From assembly GCA_022823225.1 (NCBI GenBank), contig JAJDXM010000062.1, positions 1 to 53,428 of the forward strand: a stretch of DNA of 53,428 nt. The letters are read 5' to 3'. Positions 45,027-52,824 of the stretch are shown in pieces (the stretch's first letter is position 1; the number at the start of each line of letters is the position of its first letter). The notes below the pieces were generated by a model that worked only from the letters and a program-made list of their open reading frames with translations, was not told where the DNA came from and did not search any database. Source of the stretch: Gemmatimonadota bacterium. Its GTDB lineage: Bacteria; Gemmatimonadota; Gemmatimonadetes; Longimicrobiales; Gaopeijiaceae. The position numbers were made by a program, and so were the translations under genes.

Positions 45027-45544
45027 TGACCGTCAATCGGCTCCTGGAGTTCTTCAATCAGCGCTTCGCGAAGTTCAGGTACGACCGGGATAGTACGGAA
45101 CGGCTCGTTGGGTTCGCAAGGAAGGAGTAGATCGATGCGGCCACCCTCGGGTATGAACTCCACGAGAACGCCCGGCCTCTTGCTTGTCAACGCTGATGCG
45201 ACTACGGCGATGTCCTCCGCTTCCAGAGCCTGCTGGATTTCGGTCAGTGCTGCCACGGCATCGCCTTCCGGACCGCAGGCGATATGGCAAGAGCCGGGCC
45301 AAGGTGCGGCATGACATTCTGAGGTCTTCCCGCATCGAACACACTGAGGAGGAATCGGGTGGCCCGGGTAGCTCCCCTCCGAACCGCAATCTCGTCCATT
45401 CATAGTGAAAAGGTGTTCGCCGTCTTCCTCAATGCACCACCAGCATACCACCTCCCCGAGAAACTGCGCCTCCGCCGGCGAACTCGCCGCCAAGAACACG
45501 AACAGCGTGGCTCCGAACAGGTACATCCTTCTTGCGATCCCCAT
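45023..45544 (-). CDS. Secreted nine-cysteine protein, copy 2
   Basis: A 173-residue exported protein. Signal peptide RMYLFGATLFVFLAASSPAEA, cleavage near AEAQ, then CWWC (34, 37), Cys53, CVRC (68, 71), Cys77 in SECH, CHIAC (86, 90) and Cys143 in RIDLLLPC. All nine cysteines align with copy 1, as do GPEGDA(M/V)AAL, DDIAVVASAL-like AEDIAVVASAL and TIPVVPE(V/L)REAL. Loops differ in length between cysteines 2 and 4. Start ATG 45544 follows AGAGGAG. It ends in an ATGA overlap with the propeller gene. Family unknown. Confidence 0.7.
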   Translation of the reverse strand: MGIARRMYLFGATLFVFLAASSPAEAQFLGEVVCWWCIEEDGEHLFTMNGRDCGSEGSYPGHPIPPQCVRCGKTSECHAAPWPGSCHIACGPEGDAVAALTEIQQALEAEDIAVVASALTSKRPGVLVEFIPEGGRIDLLLPCEPNEPFRTIPVVPELREALIEELQEPIDGQ

Positions 45545-45625
45545 GACATTCTCCTCTGTGAGGGTTGTAGTGCCGCCCAACGGAACGAGCCCTTCCCTGA
45601 GACGGCGTTGCGTGTCGTGAACTAA

Positions 45626-45640
45626 GCAATTGGCGTGCCA
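45626..45640 (-). promoter_or_regulatory. Sigma-54 (-24/-12) promoter, copy 2
   Basis: Minus-strand TGGCACGCCAATTGC followed by TT is a perfect match to TGGCACG-N4-TTGCW. Transcription would start near 45614, about 70 bases before the nine-cysteine gene, the same distance as at copy 1. Confidence 0.85.
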
Positions 45641-45717
45641 CACTCGCCGATAGTCCATAAGACCTGTTCCGGACAACTACTTAGCCTCCTGGTGGCGATC
45701 AGTCGTCCTTCCTCGAC

Positions 45718-45754
45718 GTGCCGACTGGCCGGCACCGGGTACCGACTGGTCGCC
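45718..45754 (-). promoter_or_regulatory. Tandem dyad operator, probable activator binding site, copy 2
   Basis: GCCGACTGGCCGGC (45720-45733, within GTGCCGACTGGCCGGCAC) and ACCGACTGGTCGCC (45741-45754) again begin exactly 21 bp apart. They lie 78 bases upstream of the -24 element. Compared with copy 1 the dyad arms have changed while symmetry is kept. Confidence 0.65.
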
Positions 45755-45839
45755 ACTTTGCCCTCGCCATGCGGAGACGGTTCTGGCGCAGTCGGCGGGA
45801 TTTTCTACATGGCACACGAGGTGCTGAATTGACCGACTC

Positions 45840-45953
45840 TCAGCGATTCAGCCGATACCCCTGCACCACCTCCACCCTGTATCCAGATCCAGCTTACGCG
45901 ATGACCGACGCCGCAACGCCGACTGGCAGTACCTGTGGCGGGAATCGAATCAT
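45840..45953 (-). pseudogene. Beta-propeller lipoprotein remnant with internal deletion
   Basis: The first 19 codons (MIRFPPQVLPVGVAASVIA, start 45953) and the last dozen or so codons (VVQGYRLNR and stop, 45840-45892) of the 43782-45026 propeller lie side by side. Everything between, over 1.1 kb, is missing; a TAA stops the frame at the junction near 45895. The match at both ends is nearly identical and also includes the final codons of the nine-cysteine gene up to about 45969. It is the scar of a third unit. The 45545-46165 gap otherwise holds the sigma-54 site, dyads and the 43-base element. Confidence 0.8.
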
Positions 45954-45971
45954 TGACCGGCAATCGGCGCA

Positions 45972-46014
45972 ATGTAAAGGCAAGTTGACATGTGTAATGC
46001 TTCCATGACATTGC
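45972..46014 (+). promoter_or_regulatory. 43-base element shared with 28760-28802
   Basis: Matches the element before the 28963 gene without gaps. The best-kept parts are ATGTAAAG at the start and ACATGTGTAAT and CATGACA further in. It begins immediately after the propeller remnant and ends about 150 bases before the deacylase start at 46166. A TTGACA occurs inside it (45985-45990), but no good -10 follows at 17 bases. Confidence 0.45.
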
Positions 46015-46165
46015 GGGCTTCATGAGCACCGCATTTCAGTGCGGAGACGTCGCCGCCGGTTGCGGTGCCACACCCACCAGTATACCTCTAGTCTCCCATT
46101 CACCACGCCGACAAAGAGGACGAACACCATTGAGCGAACTGCACGAGAGGCAACGGTCCAGCCCG

Positions 46166-47683
46166 ATGCATCGATTCCGAACGCTCGTCGCCGCAGCGCT
46201 CACCGCCCTCGCGGCAGCCGCCCCGGCCGGCCTTCTTGCCCCCGCCCCCCTCGCCGCCCAGGACGCCCACGACATCGTGCTGTCGGGAGGGCGCGTCATG
46301 GACCCCGAAACGGGCCTCGACGCGCTCCGCAACGTCGGGATCCGCGCGGGGGAGATCGTCGCCATCTCGGAGGATCCCCTCACGGGCGACATCGTGGTTG
46401 ACGTCGCGGGGCTGGTCGTCGCGCCCGGCTTCATCGACCTGCACGCGCACGGGCAGTCGAACCGCGCGAACGAGTTCCAGGCCCGCGACGGGGTCACCAC
46501 CGCACTCGAGATGGAAAGCGGGGTTGCGAGCCCGGCCCTGTTCCTGGCGCGGAGGGGCGAGGGCGCGATCCTGAACTACGGCGCGACCGTTTCACACATG
46601 TCGAACCGGGCCTGGGCCATGCCCGAACGGGTCGCGGAGCTGGAACGGGCCCGCGCGATGGTGGCCAGCGACCCCAATGCCGCGATGCGCCAACTCGGGT
46701 CGGCCGGTTCGGCGGGCCGCTACGATGCGGTCGCCCGCGAGGACTACCCCGCGCTCCGGGACGCACTCGCACGCGGGCTCTCGGAGGGCGCTCTCGGCAT
46801 CGGGATGGCGCACCAGTACTACCCGGGCGCCTCTCTGGAGGAGATCCTCGAGGTCTTCAAATTCGCGGCCGAAGCCAACACGACCATCTACACCCACGTC
46901 CGCGACATGACGATCAGCGCCATGCAGGAGGTACTGGCGAATGCAGTGGCCACCGGTGCTTCGCTCCACATCGTACACGTCAACAGCTCCAGTCTGTGGA
47001 ACATCGGACCCATCCTCGACCTGATCGGCGGCGTCCAGAGCCGCGGATTCGACGTCACGACCGAGGCCTACCCCTACACGGCGGCCTCGACCGGCATCGA
47101 GTCGGCGATCTTCGACCCCGGATGGCAGGAGAAGCTGCAGATCAGCTACGGCGATGTGCAACTGCAGGACACCGGCGAGCGGCTGACGGAGGAGACGTTC
47201 CGCAGCAACCGGCAGGAGGGCGGCACGGTGATCATCCACATGATGCGGGACGAGTGGATCCGCGAGGCGCTGGCAAGCAGTTTCGTGATGGTCGCCTCGG
47301 ACGGAATGCGTTATGCGCCAGGCGCGCACCCGCGCGGCGCGGGCACCTTTTCGCGCTTCCTGGGACACTATGCGAGGGACGGGGGTCTCCTTCCGCTGAT
47401 GGACGCGCTGGCGAAGGTCACCATCATGCCGGCCCGTCGGCTCGAGGGGATGACCGACCAGGCGGCGCGCAAGGGGCGGCTGCAGGTCGGGATGGACGCC
47501 GATATCACGGTCCTCGACCCGGACCGCATCATCGACACCGCAACCTTCGAGGAGGACCTGTCCTACTCCATCGGGGTGGTCCATGTCCTGGTGAACGGCG
47601 AGTTTGTCGTCCGCGACAGCGAAAACGTGGACGGTGCGATGCCAGGACGGGCAATCGTCGGAAGGATGATGAGCGAGAGATGA
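46166..47683 (+). CDS. Exported N-acyl-D-amino-acid deacylase family amidohydrolase (1)
   Basis: A 505-residue metallo-amidohydrolase with a Sec signal peptide (ALTALAAAAPAGLLAPAPLAAQ). The core has GFIDLHAHGQSNRANEF (HxH), HVNSSSLWNIGP, TEAYPYTAASTGIE and MVASDGMRYAPGAHPRGAGTF with the catalytic Asp. The usual NCG zinc Cys is replaced by EMESG. The substrate is probably an N-acyl amino acid or a cyclic amide; D-aminoacylase naming is by family. ATG 46166 begins the signal; the frame upstream runs into the intergenic element. Its stop overlaps the next deacylase start (ATGA). Confidence 0.83.
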   Translation: MHRFRTLVAAALTALAAAAPAGLLAPAPLAAQDAHDIVLSGGRVMDPETGLDALRNVGIRAGEIVAISEDPLTGDIVVDVAGLVVAPGFIDLHAHGQSNRANEFQARDGVTTALEMESGVASPALFLARRGEGAILNYGATVSHMSNRAWAMPERVAELERARAMVASDPNAAMRQLGSAGSAGRYDAVAREDYPALRDALARGLSEGALGIGMAHQYYPGASLEEILEVFKFAAEANTTIYTHVRDMTISAMQEVLANAVATGASLHIVHVNSSSLWNIGPILDLIGGVQSRGFDVTTEAYPYTAASTGIESAIFDPGWQEKLQISYGDVQLQDTGERLTEETFRSNRQEGGTVIIHMMRDEWIREALASSFVMVASDGMRYAPGAHPRGAGTFSRFLGHYARDGGLLPLMDALAKVTIMPARRLEGMTDQAARKGRLQVGMDADITVLDPDRIIDTATFEEDLSYSIGVVHVLVNGEFVVRDSENVDGAMPGRAIVGRMMSER

Positions 47684-49446
47684 CCGCGATGAACCGCATT
47701 GGGCCGCGCACCGGATCCCTCACCGCCTTCGGCCTGCTCGCCGCCGCCTTGCTCGCCGCCCCCTCCCCCGCCGCCGCCCAGGACTACGACATCATCATCC
47801 GCGGCGGGCGCGTCATCGACGGCACCGGCAACGACTGGTTCCGGGCCGATATCGCCATCAGCGGCGACCGGATCGTCCGAATCGGCCGCATGCCCGGGGC
47901 AACCGCCCGGCGGGTCATCGACGCAGCCGGCATGTACGTCAGTCCGGGCTTCATCGACCTGCACTCGCACGCCGACCGCGCCATGACGTCCATCTACCTC
48001 GAACCGCGGCGGGCCAGGAGCCTCAACAGCCAGGGCCTCACCACGGTGATCGGGGGCCCCGACGGCCGCAACGCCGGCTGGCCGATCACCTCGGAGGTGG
48101 AAGCGCTCCGGTCCCAGGGCCACGCGATGAACTTCGTCCCGATGGTGGGTCACACCACGGTGCGCAGCGTCGTCATGGGGAGCGACTACGAGCGGCCGGC
48201 CACCGAGACCGAGATTGCGCGGATGCAGGAGCTGGTCCGGCAGGGGATGGAGGCCGGGGCGTGGGGACTCGGCGCCGGGATCGAATACCGGCCCGCCCGT
48301 TTCAGCACGCCGGACGAGGTCGTCGCGCTCGCGTCGGTCGTGGCGCCGTACGATGGATTCTACGTCGCGCATCAGCGCAGCGAGGCGATCATGCCGCTCT
48401 GGCAGCTCCCCAGCATGGTCGACGACTGGCCGGTGGACGGCCTGCAAGGGCTGGAGGAGACGATCAACATCGCGCGCGAGACCGGGATCCGCGTGGTCGC
48501 GAGTCATCACAAGTCCCGCGGGCGCTCCAGCTTCGGGCGCTCCGCCCACGACACGGTGGTCGTGAACGCGGCCCGCGCGGACGGGCTGGAGGTCTACCTC
48601 GACGTCTACCCGTACGAGACCTTCGGCGGCGGCGCGCGCCCGATGATCCCGCGCTGGAGCCTCGTGCACGACAGCGTGGACACGAGCGGCGGCCGCGACA
48701 GCCCCGTCTACAACACGGACGGGATCTTCGACGACGCCCGCCAGCACCTCACCAGGCGCTGGAACGACCCGGCCAGCCGGGCCCTCATCGAGCGTGACAT
48801 CGCCTGGATCGTGGATCACAACGGCGGGGCGGACCGGGTGGTGGTGGTGGATTATCCCGACCGCGACTTCGTGGGCAGGACGCTTGCCGAACTGGGCGCC
48901 GAGATGGACATGACCTACCAGGAAGTCGTCGTGCACATGGCGCTCAACGGCTACCCTGGCATGCTCGGCGGTGCCCGGACGCGCGGGTACGGCATGCACG
49001 ACATGGACGTCGTCAACTACTACCGGCAGGAGTACACCGCGACCGCTTCGGATGCCGGGGTAAGCGGGATCGACGGGGTTCCCGGCTTCGCATCGGTTCC
49101 GGGGGCGCACCCGCGGCACTTCGGCGCCTTCACCCGCAAGATCGCGCGCTACGTGAAGGAGCTGAACGCCATCTCGCTGCCCTTCGCGATCCGCTCGATG
49201 ACCGGGCTGCCCGCGCGCATCATCGGCCTGCAGGACCGAGGCCTGCTGCGCGAGGGGTTCAAGGCGGACATCGTCATCTTCGACTACGGCCGCATTCAGG
49301 ACCGCGCGACCGTGCTCGAACCCGCGCTCTACAGCGAGGGCGTCGACTACGTGATGGTGAACGGGGTGCTGACGGTCGATGGCGGCGAGTTCACCGACGC
49401 GCTGCCGGGCGAGGTGGTGCTGCGGCAAGGGCGGCCGATCAGCTGA
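47680..49446 (+). CDS. Exported N-acyl-D-amino-acid deacylase family amidohydrolase (2)
   Basis: A 588-residue relative of the preceding enzyme. Signal peptide (FGLLAAALLAAPSPAAAQ), then IIIRGGRVIDGTGNDWFRAD, GFIDLHSHADRAM (HxH), MVGHTTVRSVVMG, ASHHKSRGRSSFGRS and DVYPYETFGGGARP, the D-aminoacylase plan. The zinc Cys position reads GGPDG. The C-terminal SMTGLPARIIGLQDRGLL and DIVIFDYGRIQDRAT are family-typical. Coupled by ATGA to the first deacylase and directly adjacent to ypdA, so three genes form one operon. Role probably in using or recycling N-acyl amino acids or D-amino acid peptides outside the cytoplasm. Confidence 0.85.
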   Translation: MTAMNRIGPRTGSLTAFGLLAAALLAAPSPAAAQDYDIIIRGGRVIDGTGNDWFRADIAISGDRIVRIGRMPGATARRVIDAAGMYVSPGFIDLHSHADRAMTSIYLEPRRARSLNSQGLTTVIGGPDGRNAGWPITSEVEALRSQGHAMNFVPMVGHTTVRSVVMGSDYERPATETEIARMQELVRQGMEAGAWGLGAGIEYRPARFSTPDEVVALASVVAPYDGFYVAHQRSEAIMPLWQLPSMVDDWPVDGLQGLEETINIARETGIRVVASHHKSRGRSSFGRSAHDTVVVNAARADGLEVYLDVYPYETFGGGARPMIPRWSLVHDSVDTSGGRDSPVYNTDGIFDDARQHLTRRWNDPASRALIERDIAWIVDHNGGADRVVVVDYPDRDFVGRTLAELGAEMDMTYQEVVVHMALNGYPGMLGGARTRGYGMHDMDVVNYYRQEYTATASDAGVSGIDGVPGFASVPGAHPRHFGAFTRKIARYVKELNAISLPFAIRSMTGLPARIIGLQDRGLLREGFKADIVIFDYGRIQDRATVLEPALYSEGVDYVMVNGVLTVDGGEFTDALPGEVVLRQGRPIS

Positions 49447-50511
49447 ATGGCCGACCCCCTGGACCTGGCGATCGTCGGCGCCGGCCCCTGCGGGCTGGCC
49501 GCGGCGGTGGCCGCAAACGAGCACAGCCTCACGCACGCCGTCTTCGACCGCGGCTGCATCACCGAGTCACTGACGCACTACCCCTACTACATGACCTTCT
49601 TCTCGACGGCGGAGCGGCTGGAGATCGGGGGCGTGCCGTTCACGATCCCGGAGGCGAAGCCGACGAGGCAGCAGGCGCTCGCGTACTACCGGCGTGTGGT
49701 GGCGCATCACGGGCTGGTGGTCCGCCAGTATGAGGAGGTGACGGGGATCGATCGGCGGCCCGGCGGCGAATTCACCCTCCACACCCGCGTCCGCGGGGGC
49801 CGCATCCGCGCCCGCGCCGTCGTCATCGCCACCGGCGGCTTCGGCAACCCCAACCGCCTCGATCTGGAGGACGGACAGCCGCACGACCGCGTCATCCACT
49901 ACTACAAGGAGCCCTACCCGTTCTTCGACCAGGACGTGATCGTCGTGGGCGGCGGCAACTCGGCCGTCGAGGCGGCGCTGGAGCTCTATCGGAACGGCGT
50001 GCGCGTGCGGATGGTGCACTTTCTGGACGTCTTCGACCGGGGCGTAAAGCCATGGGTCCGCCCGGACATCGATAACCGGGTCGCGAGCGGCGAGATCCCC
50101 ATGCACTGGGGGTCACGGGTCGCGCGCCTTGGCCCCGGCACGGCCACAATCGCGCGGGAGGACGGCGCCGCGCCCACGGCAGTCCAGGGCGACACCGGCG
50201 CCGCCACCACCGGGCTCGGCGAAAGCGCTACCGGGCCCACCGACACCGCCGCCACCACCGAAGTCCCCTGCGACTGGGTGCTCGCCATGACCGGGTGGCG
50301 CCCGGACCGTACTCTCCTGCATAGCCTGGGCGTCCACACCGATCCCGTGACCGGCATCCCCGACCACGACCGCGCCTCCATGGAGACGAACGTGCCGGGC
50401 GTCTATATCGCCGGCGTTATCGCGGCCGGGTTCAACGCGAACAAGATCTTCATCGAGAACGGGCGCGAGCACGGGGGGTTGATCGCGGCGGCGGTGGCGG
50501 GCCGGCAATAG
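49447..50511 (+). CDS. ypdA: YpdA-family FAD/NAD(P)-dependent bacillithiol-disulfide-reductase-like protein
   Basis: A 354-residue flavoprotein. FAD-binding IVGAGPCGLAAAVAA (8-22), YPYYMTFFSTAERLEIGG (YpdA signature), NAD(P)H site VIVVGGGNSAVEAALELYR (about 165-183) and C-terminal NVPGVYIAGVIAAGFNANKI. YpdA reduces bacillithiol disulfide with NADPH in Firmicutes. Whether this organism makes bacillithiol cannot be seen here. A Thr/Ala/Gly-rich insertion of about 35 residues (about 240-275) interrupts the domain and is unusual. It begins right after the deacylase stop. Confidence 0.82.
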   Translation: MADPLDLAIVGAGPCGLAAAVAANEHSLTHAVFDRGCITESLTHYPYYMTFFSTAERLEIGGVPFTIPEAKPTRQQALAYYRRVVAHHGLVVRQYEEVTGIDRRPGGEFTLHTRVRGGRIRARAVVIATGGFGNPNRLDLEDGQPHDRVIHYYKEPYPFFDQDVIVVGGGNSAVEAALELYRNGVRVRMVHFLDVFDRGVKPWVRPDIDNRVASGEIPMHWGSRVARLGPGTATIAREDGAAPTAVQGDTGAATTGLGESATGPTDTAATTEVPCDWVLAMTGWRPDRTLLHSLGVHTDPVTGIPDHDRASMETNVPGVYIAGVIAAGFNANKIFIENGREHGGLIAAAVAGRQ

Positions 50512-50544
50512 GCGTCATGGTCACGACGGCCCTCCTGGCCAGAA

Positions 50545-50835
50545 TCAAGCCGGGATCGGTACCCGCTCGACATCGATCCGGTCGGCGTTCTTCATGGCCT
50601 GCGCAAGCTCATAGGCCGATTGAAGGCGATACCAGGTCTCCGCTCCGCCTCCAAACGCCTTGTCCAGGCGAATCGCCATTTCGGGAGAGATGCCCGAACG
50701 GCCGTTGACCAGTTCCGAAAGCTGCTTTCGGCTGACTCCAAGCCGCTGCGCAGCCTCCGTCACGGTGAGCCCCAGCGGCTCCAGACAATCATGGCGCACG
50801 GACAGGCCCGGATGGGGCGGGTTCTTCATCGGCAC
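50545..50835 (-). CDS. higA: HigA-type antitoxin (XRE helix-turn-helix)
   Basis: A 96-residue XRE-family antitoxin of the VapI/HigA group. [20 protein letters not shown] leads into the [23 protein letters not shown] and the C-terminal [20 protein letters not shown], the family signature. It neutralises HigB and represses its own operon. GTG 50835 is the start: GGAGG lies eight bases upstream, overlapping the higB stop codon, while the ATG two codons later is too far. Follows the HigB-like gene by 12 bases, the usual toxin-first order. Confidence 0.9.
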   Translation of the reverse strand: MPMKNPPHPGLSVRHDCLEPLGLTVTEAAQRLGVSRKQLSELVNGRSGISPEMAIRLDKAFGGGAETWYRLQSAYELAQAMKNADRIDVERVPIPA

Positions 50836-50847
50836 GTCGCAAACCTC

Positions 50848-51057
50848 CTAATGGTAGTCGACCAGATCCACATCCCTGACATCACCCCCGTCGAAGCGGA
50901 AGACCACGCGCCAGTTGGCGGACACCTTCACCACGTAGTCGACCCCCAGTTCGTCCGTGTCAATCACGTACATCCGGTCTTCCCTGATCGACCTCACCGA
51001 CATCGAGCCGAAGCCGGCCGGCAGTTCGGGAACAAACGGTCGGCGTAGGCTGGACAT
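50848..51057 (-). CDS. higB: HigB/RelE-family toxin, N-terminally shortened or divergent
   Basis: The C-terminal half, DELGVDYVVKVSANWRVVFR then FDGGDVRDVDLVDYH, matches HigB (GxWxVxVxGNWRxxFRFEDGDAxDVDxxDYH), an mRNA interferase. A normal HigB is about 92 residues; here ATG 51057 gives 69 and ATG 51072 gives 74, and the N-terminal helices (KGLxxLFExG...) are missing, replaced by SLRRPFVPELPAGFGSMSVR. It may be inactive, leaving an antitoxin with a remnant, or a short variant. It is divergent from the propeller at 51221. Confidence 0.65.
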   Translation of the reverse strand: MSSLRRPFVPELPAGFGSMSVRSIREDRMYVIDTDELGVDYVVKVSANWRVVFRFDGGDVRDVDLVDYH

Positions 51058-51220
51058 CGGTCGCTTCCTCATGCAGGTGTAAACGCAAGCCAGCCGGTTT
51101 CGGGGGTGCGCCCCTCTGGCCGCGGACTCAGCTCTGTCGCAAAGCTGCTTCTTGCACCCCTGGCGCCCAGGGACGAGACTATCACGACCAGTGTTCCTCG
51201 GCAACGCGCACGGACTGGTC

Positions 51221-52495
51221 ATGTTCTCATTGCAAGGTCTTACCCCAAGGCTCCGCCTGGCGACCACCATCGCCATCACAGCCGCCGCCTGCGAGCAGCC
51301 CCCGCCCGAACCCGAGGCCCCGCGCGTAACGGTGTGGGACTCGGCCGGCATCGAAATCGTCGAGAACCACGCCCCCGAGTCGGGCGACTCCGCCTTCTGG
51401 AGCGTGGATCCGGAACCCGCATTCGTGATCGGCGGCTCGGCCGTGGCGGATACGCGGGACGATCCGTCCCACCTCGTGTGGCAGGTGCAGGGCTTGGCCC
51501 GTCTCTCGAACGGCAGGGTGCTGGTGCACTCCGGCGGTGAGGAGGCGGTCTTCCTCTTCGAGCCGACCGGCGAATTGGTGACGAGGATCGGGCGCAAGGG
51601 CCAGGGTCCCGGAGAGTTCGTCCGACCCCAGCACATTCAGGTGCTGCCCGGCGACACCATTGTCGTCTGGGACTATGGCTTCACCCGGGTCAACTACTTC
51701 GACTCCATGGGGACTTTCGTCGGCGCGCGGCAACTTGATGTCGCGACCGTGCTCGCCAACACACGGACGGCCACCGAATACTCCCCGGAGAACATCAAGA
51801 TTCCCCTTCCGGACGGCTCATTCATTGTGCAGCGCGGGCTCAACGACCAAGCTCCGCCTGCCCCAGGCGAAATACAGCGGCGTCCCGTGGAGTACCTGCG
51901 GATCGACACCGACTATTCCGTTCATTCCTTCGGCTGGTGGAGATGGAGAGAAGGGCTCGGCACGACCACCCTGTTCTCCTACCCGTGGCCGCCGTTCCCG
52001 GTGTACCCGCGTGTAGCGGCCGGCGGAAACCCGCTGTCGGTCCATGTGGCGGACGGAGGGTGGTACGGCATCCATCAGTTCGCACCGGATGGCACCCTCC
52101 GGCGGATCATCCGGCGCGAAGCCGACCCCGTTCCCATAACCCCCGAGGAGCTGAGTGAATGGAAGCGTTCCGCGAGAGACGATTACCCCGGCCTCGGTTG
52201 GTCGGAATCCGACTTCGGTTGGCCGGAATGGGAGCGAGCGCTGGCCTCGGCACCGCCGCGGGAGTTCCACCCGGCGATCCAGTGGCTCGTCGTGGACACC
52301 GAAGGCTTCCTGTGGGTCTGGGGCCCGAGAGATTCCGGAGCCGACGTATTCGACCATGGCGGACGGTGGCTGGGGACCGTGGAGGGTGTGCCCGCCGGTG
52401 TACGGTGGATCGACGAGGAGATGATCCTTGTGATCGGGGTAGATCCGGATACCGATGTTGAGAGGATCGAGGGGTATCGGCTTCGGCGGGATTGA
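51221..52495 (+). CDS. 6-bladed beta-propeller lipoprotein (DSAGIEIVEN subfamily)
   Basis: A 424-residue lipoprotein. The signal (LRLATTIAITAAAC) ends in a lipobox, then EQPPPEPEAPRVTVWDSAG and IEIVENHAPES. Blades include AVFLFEPTGELVTRIGRKGQ, GQGPGEFVRPQHIQVLPGD and FDHGGRWLGTVEGVP. Its N-terminal region is nearly identical at DNA level to the partial gene at the right edge, so the two are recent duplicates. No nine-cysteine gene precedes it; instead higBA is divergent upstream and vapBC follows. ATG 51221 begins the signal; earlier in-frame starts add an unlikely tail. Confidence 0.77.
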   Translation: MFSLQGLTPRLRLATTIAITAAACEQPPPEPEAPRVTVWDSAGIEIVENHAPESGDSAFWSVDPEPAFVIGGSAVADTRDDPSHLVWQVQGLARLSNGRVLVHSGGEEAVFLFEPTGELVTRIGRKGQGPGEFVRPQHIQVLPGDTIVVWDYGFTRVNYFDSMGTFVGARQLDVATVLANTRTATEYSPENIKIPLPDGSFIVQRGLNDQAPPAPGEIQRRPVEYLRIDTDYSVHSFGWWRWREGLGTTTLFSYPWPPFPVYPRVAAGGNPLSVHVADGGWYGIHQFAPDGTLRRIIRREADPVPITPEELSEWKRSARDDYPGLGWSESDFGWPEWERALASAPPREFHPAIQWLVVDTEGFLWVWGPRDSGADVFDHGGRWLGTVEGVPAGVRWIDEEMILVIGVDPDTDVERIEGYRLRRD

Positions 52496-52514
52496 GTGGG
52501 ATGACGCCCCCACC

Positions 52515-52543
52515 TTGACCGCCGACTCCGATGACATCATCAT
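52515..52543 (+). promoter_or_regulatory. Candidate sigma-70 promoter for vapBC
   Basis: TTGACC (52515-52520), 17 bases, CATCAT (52538-52543). Each hexamer matches consensus at 4-5 positions. The leader to the antitoxin ATG is about 30 bases and contains GGAG six bases before the start. Confidence 0.35.
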
Positions 52544-52578
52544 TTGACTGCAGTTGAAAGCACTGTTCTGGAGTCATC

Positions 52579-52824
52579 ATGAAGGCCATCACCATCCGCA
52601 ACGTACCGCCCGAACTCGCCGCCGCTCTCGAGCGCGAAAAGCGGCGGCGCGGTCAATCCCTCAATCGCACCGCGATCGAGCTGCTCAAGCAGAGCCTGGG
52701 CGTCGGAACCCGCCGTTCCAACGGCCTGGGCCGGCTGGCCGGCGAGTGGAGCGAAGAGCGCGCCCGGGAGTTCACCTGCCTCCTCGCCCCGTTCGGCGAC
52801 ATCGATCCCGAGATGTGGAAGTGA
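52579..52824 (+). CDS. vapB: VapB/FitA-type ribbon-helix-helix antitoxin
   Basis: An 81-residue protein. The N-terminal MKAITIRNVPPELAAALERE and RGQSLNRTAIELLKQSL form the Arc/MetJ ribbon-helix-helix domain of FitA-like antitoxins; the C-terminal tail (RLAGEWSEERAREFTCLLAP then FGDIDPEMWK) is the toxin-binding part. It binds VapC and represses the operon as a complex. Its TGA overlaps the GTG start of vapC (GTGA). Confidence 0.87.
   Translation: MKAITIRNVPPELAAALEREKRRRGQSLNRTAIELLKQSLGVGTRRSNGLGRLAGEWSEERAREFTCLLAPFGDIDPEMWK

Noticed and set aside
51147-51175. A possible -24/-12 site (GGGCGCCAGGGGTGC) before the higB-like gene
   Set aside because: Only a partial match to both boxes in GC-rich DNA, with no dyads upstream, so chance is likelier.
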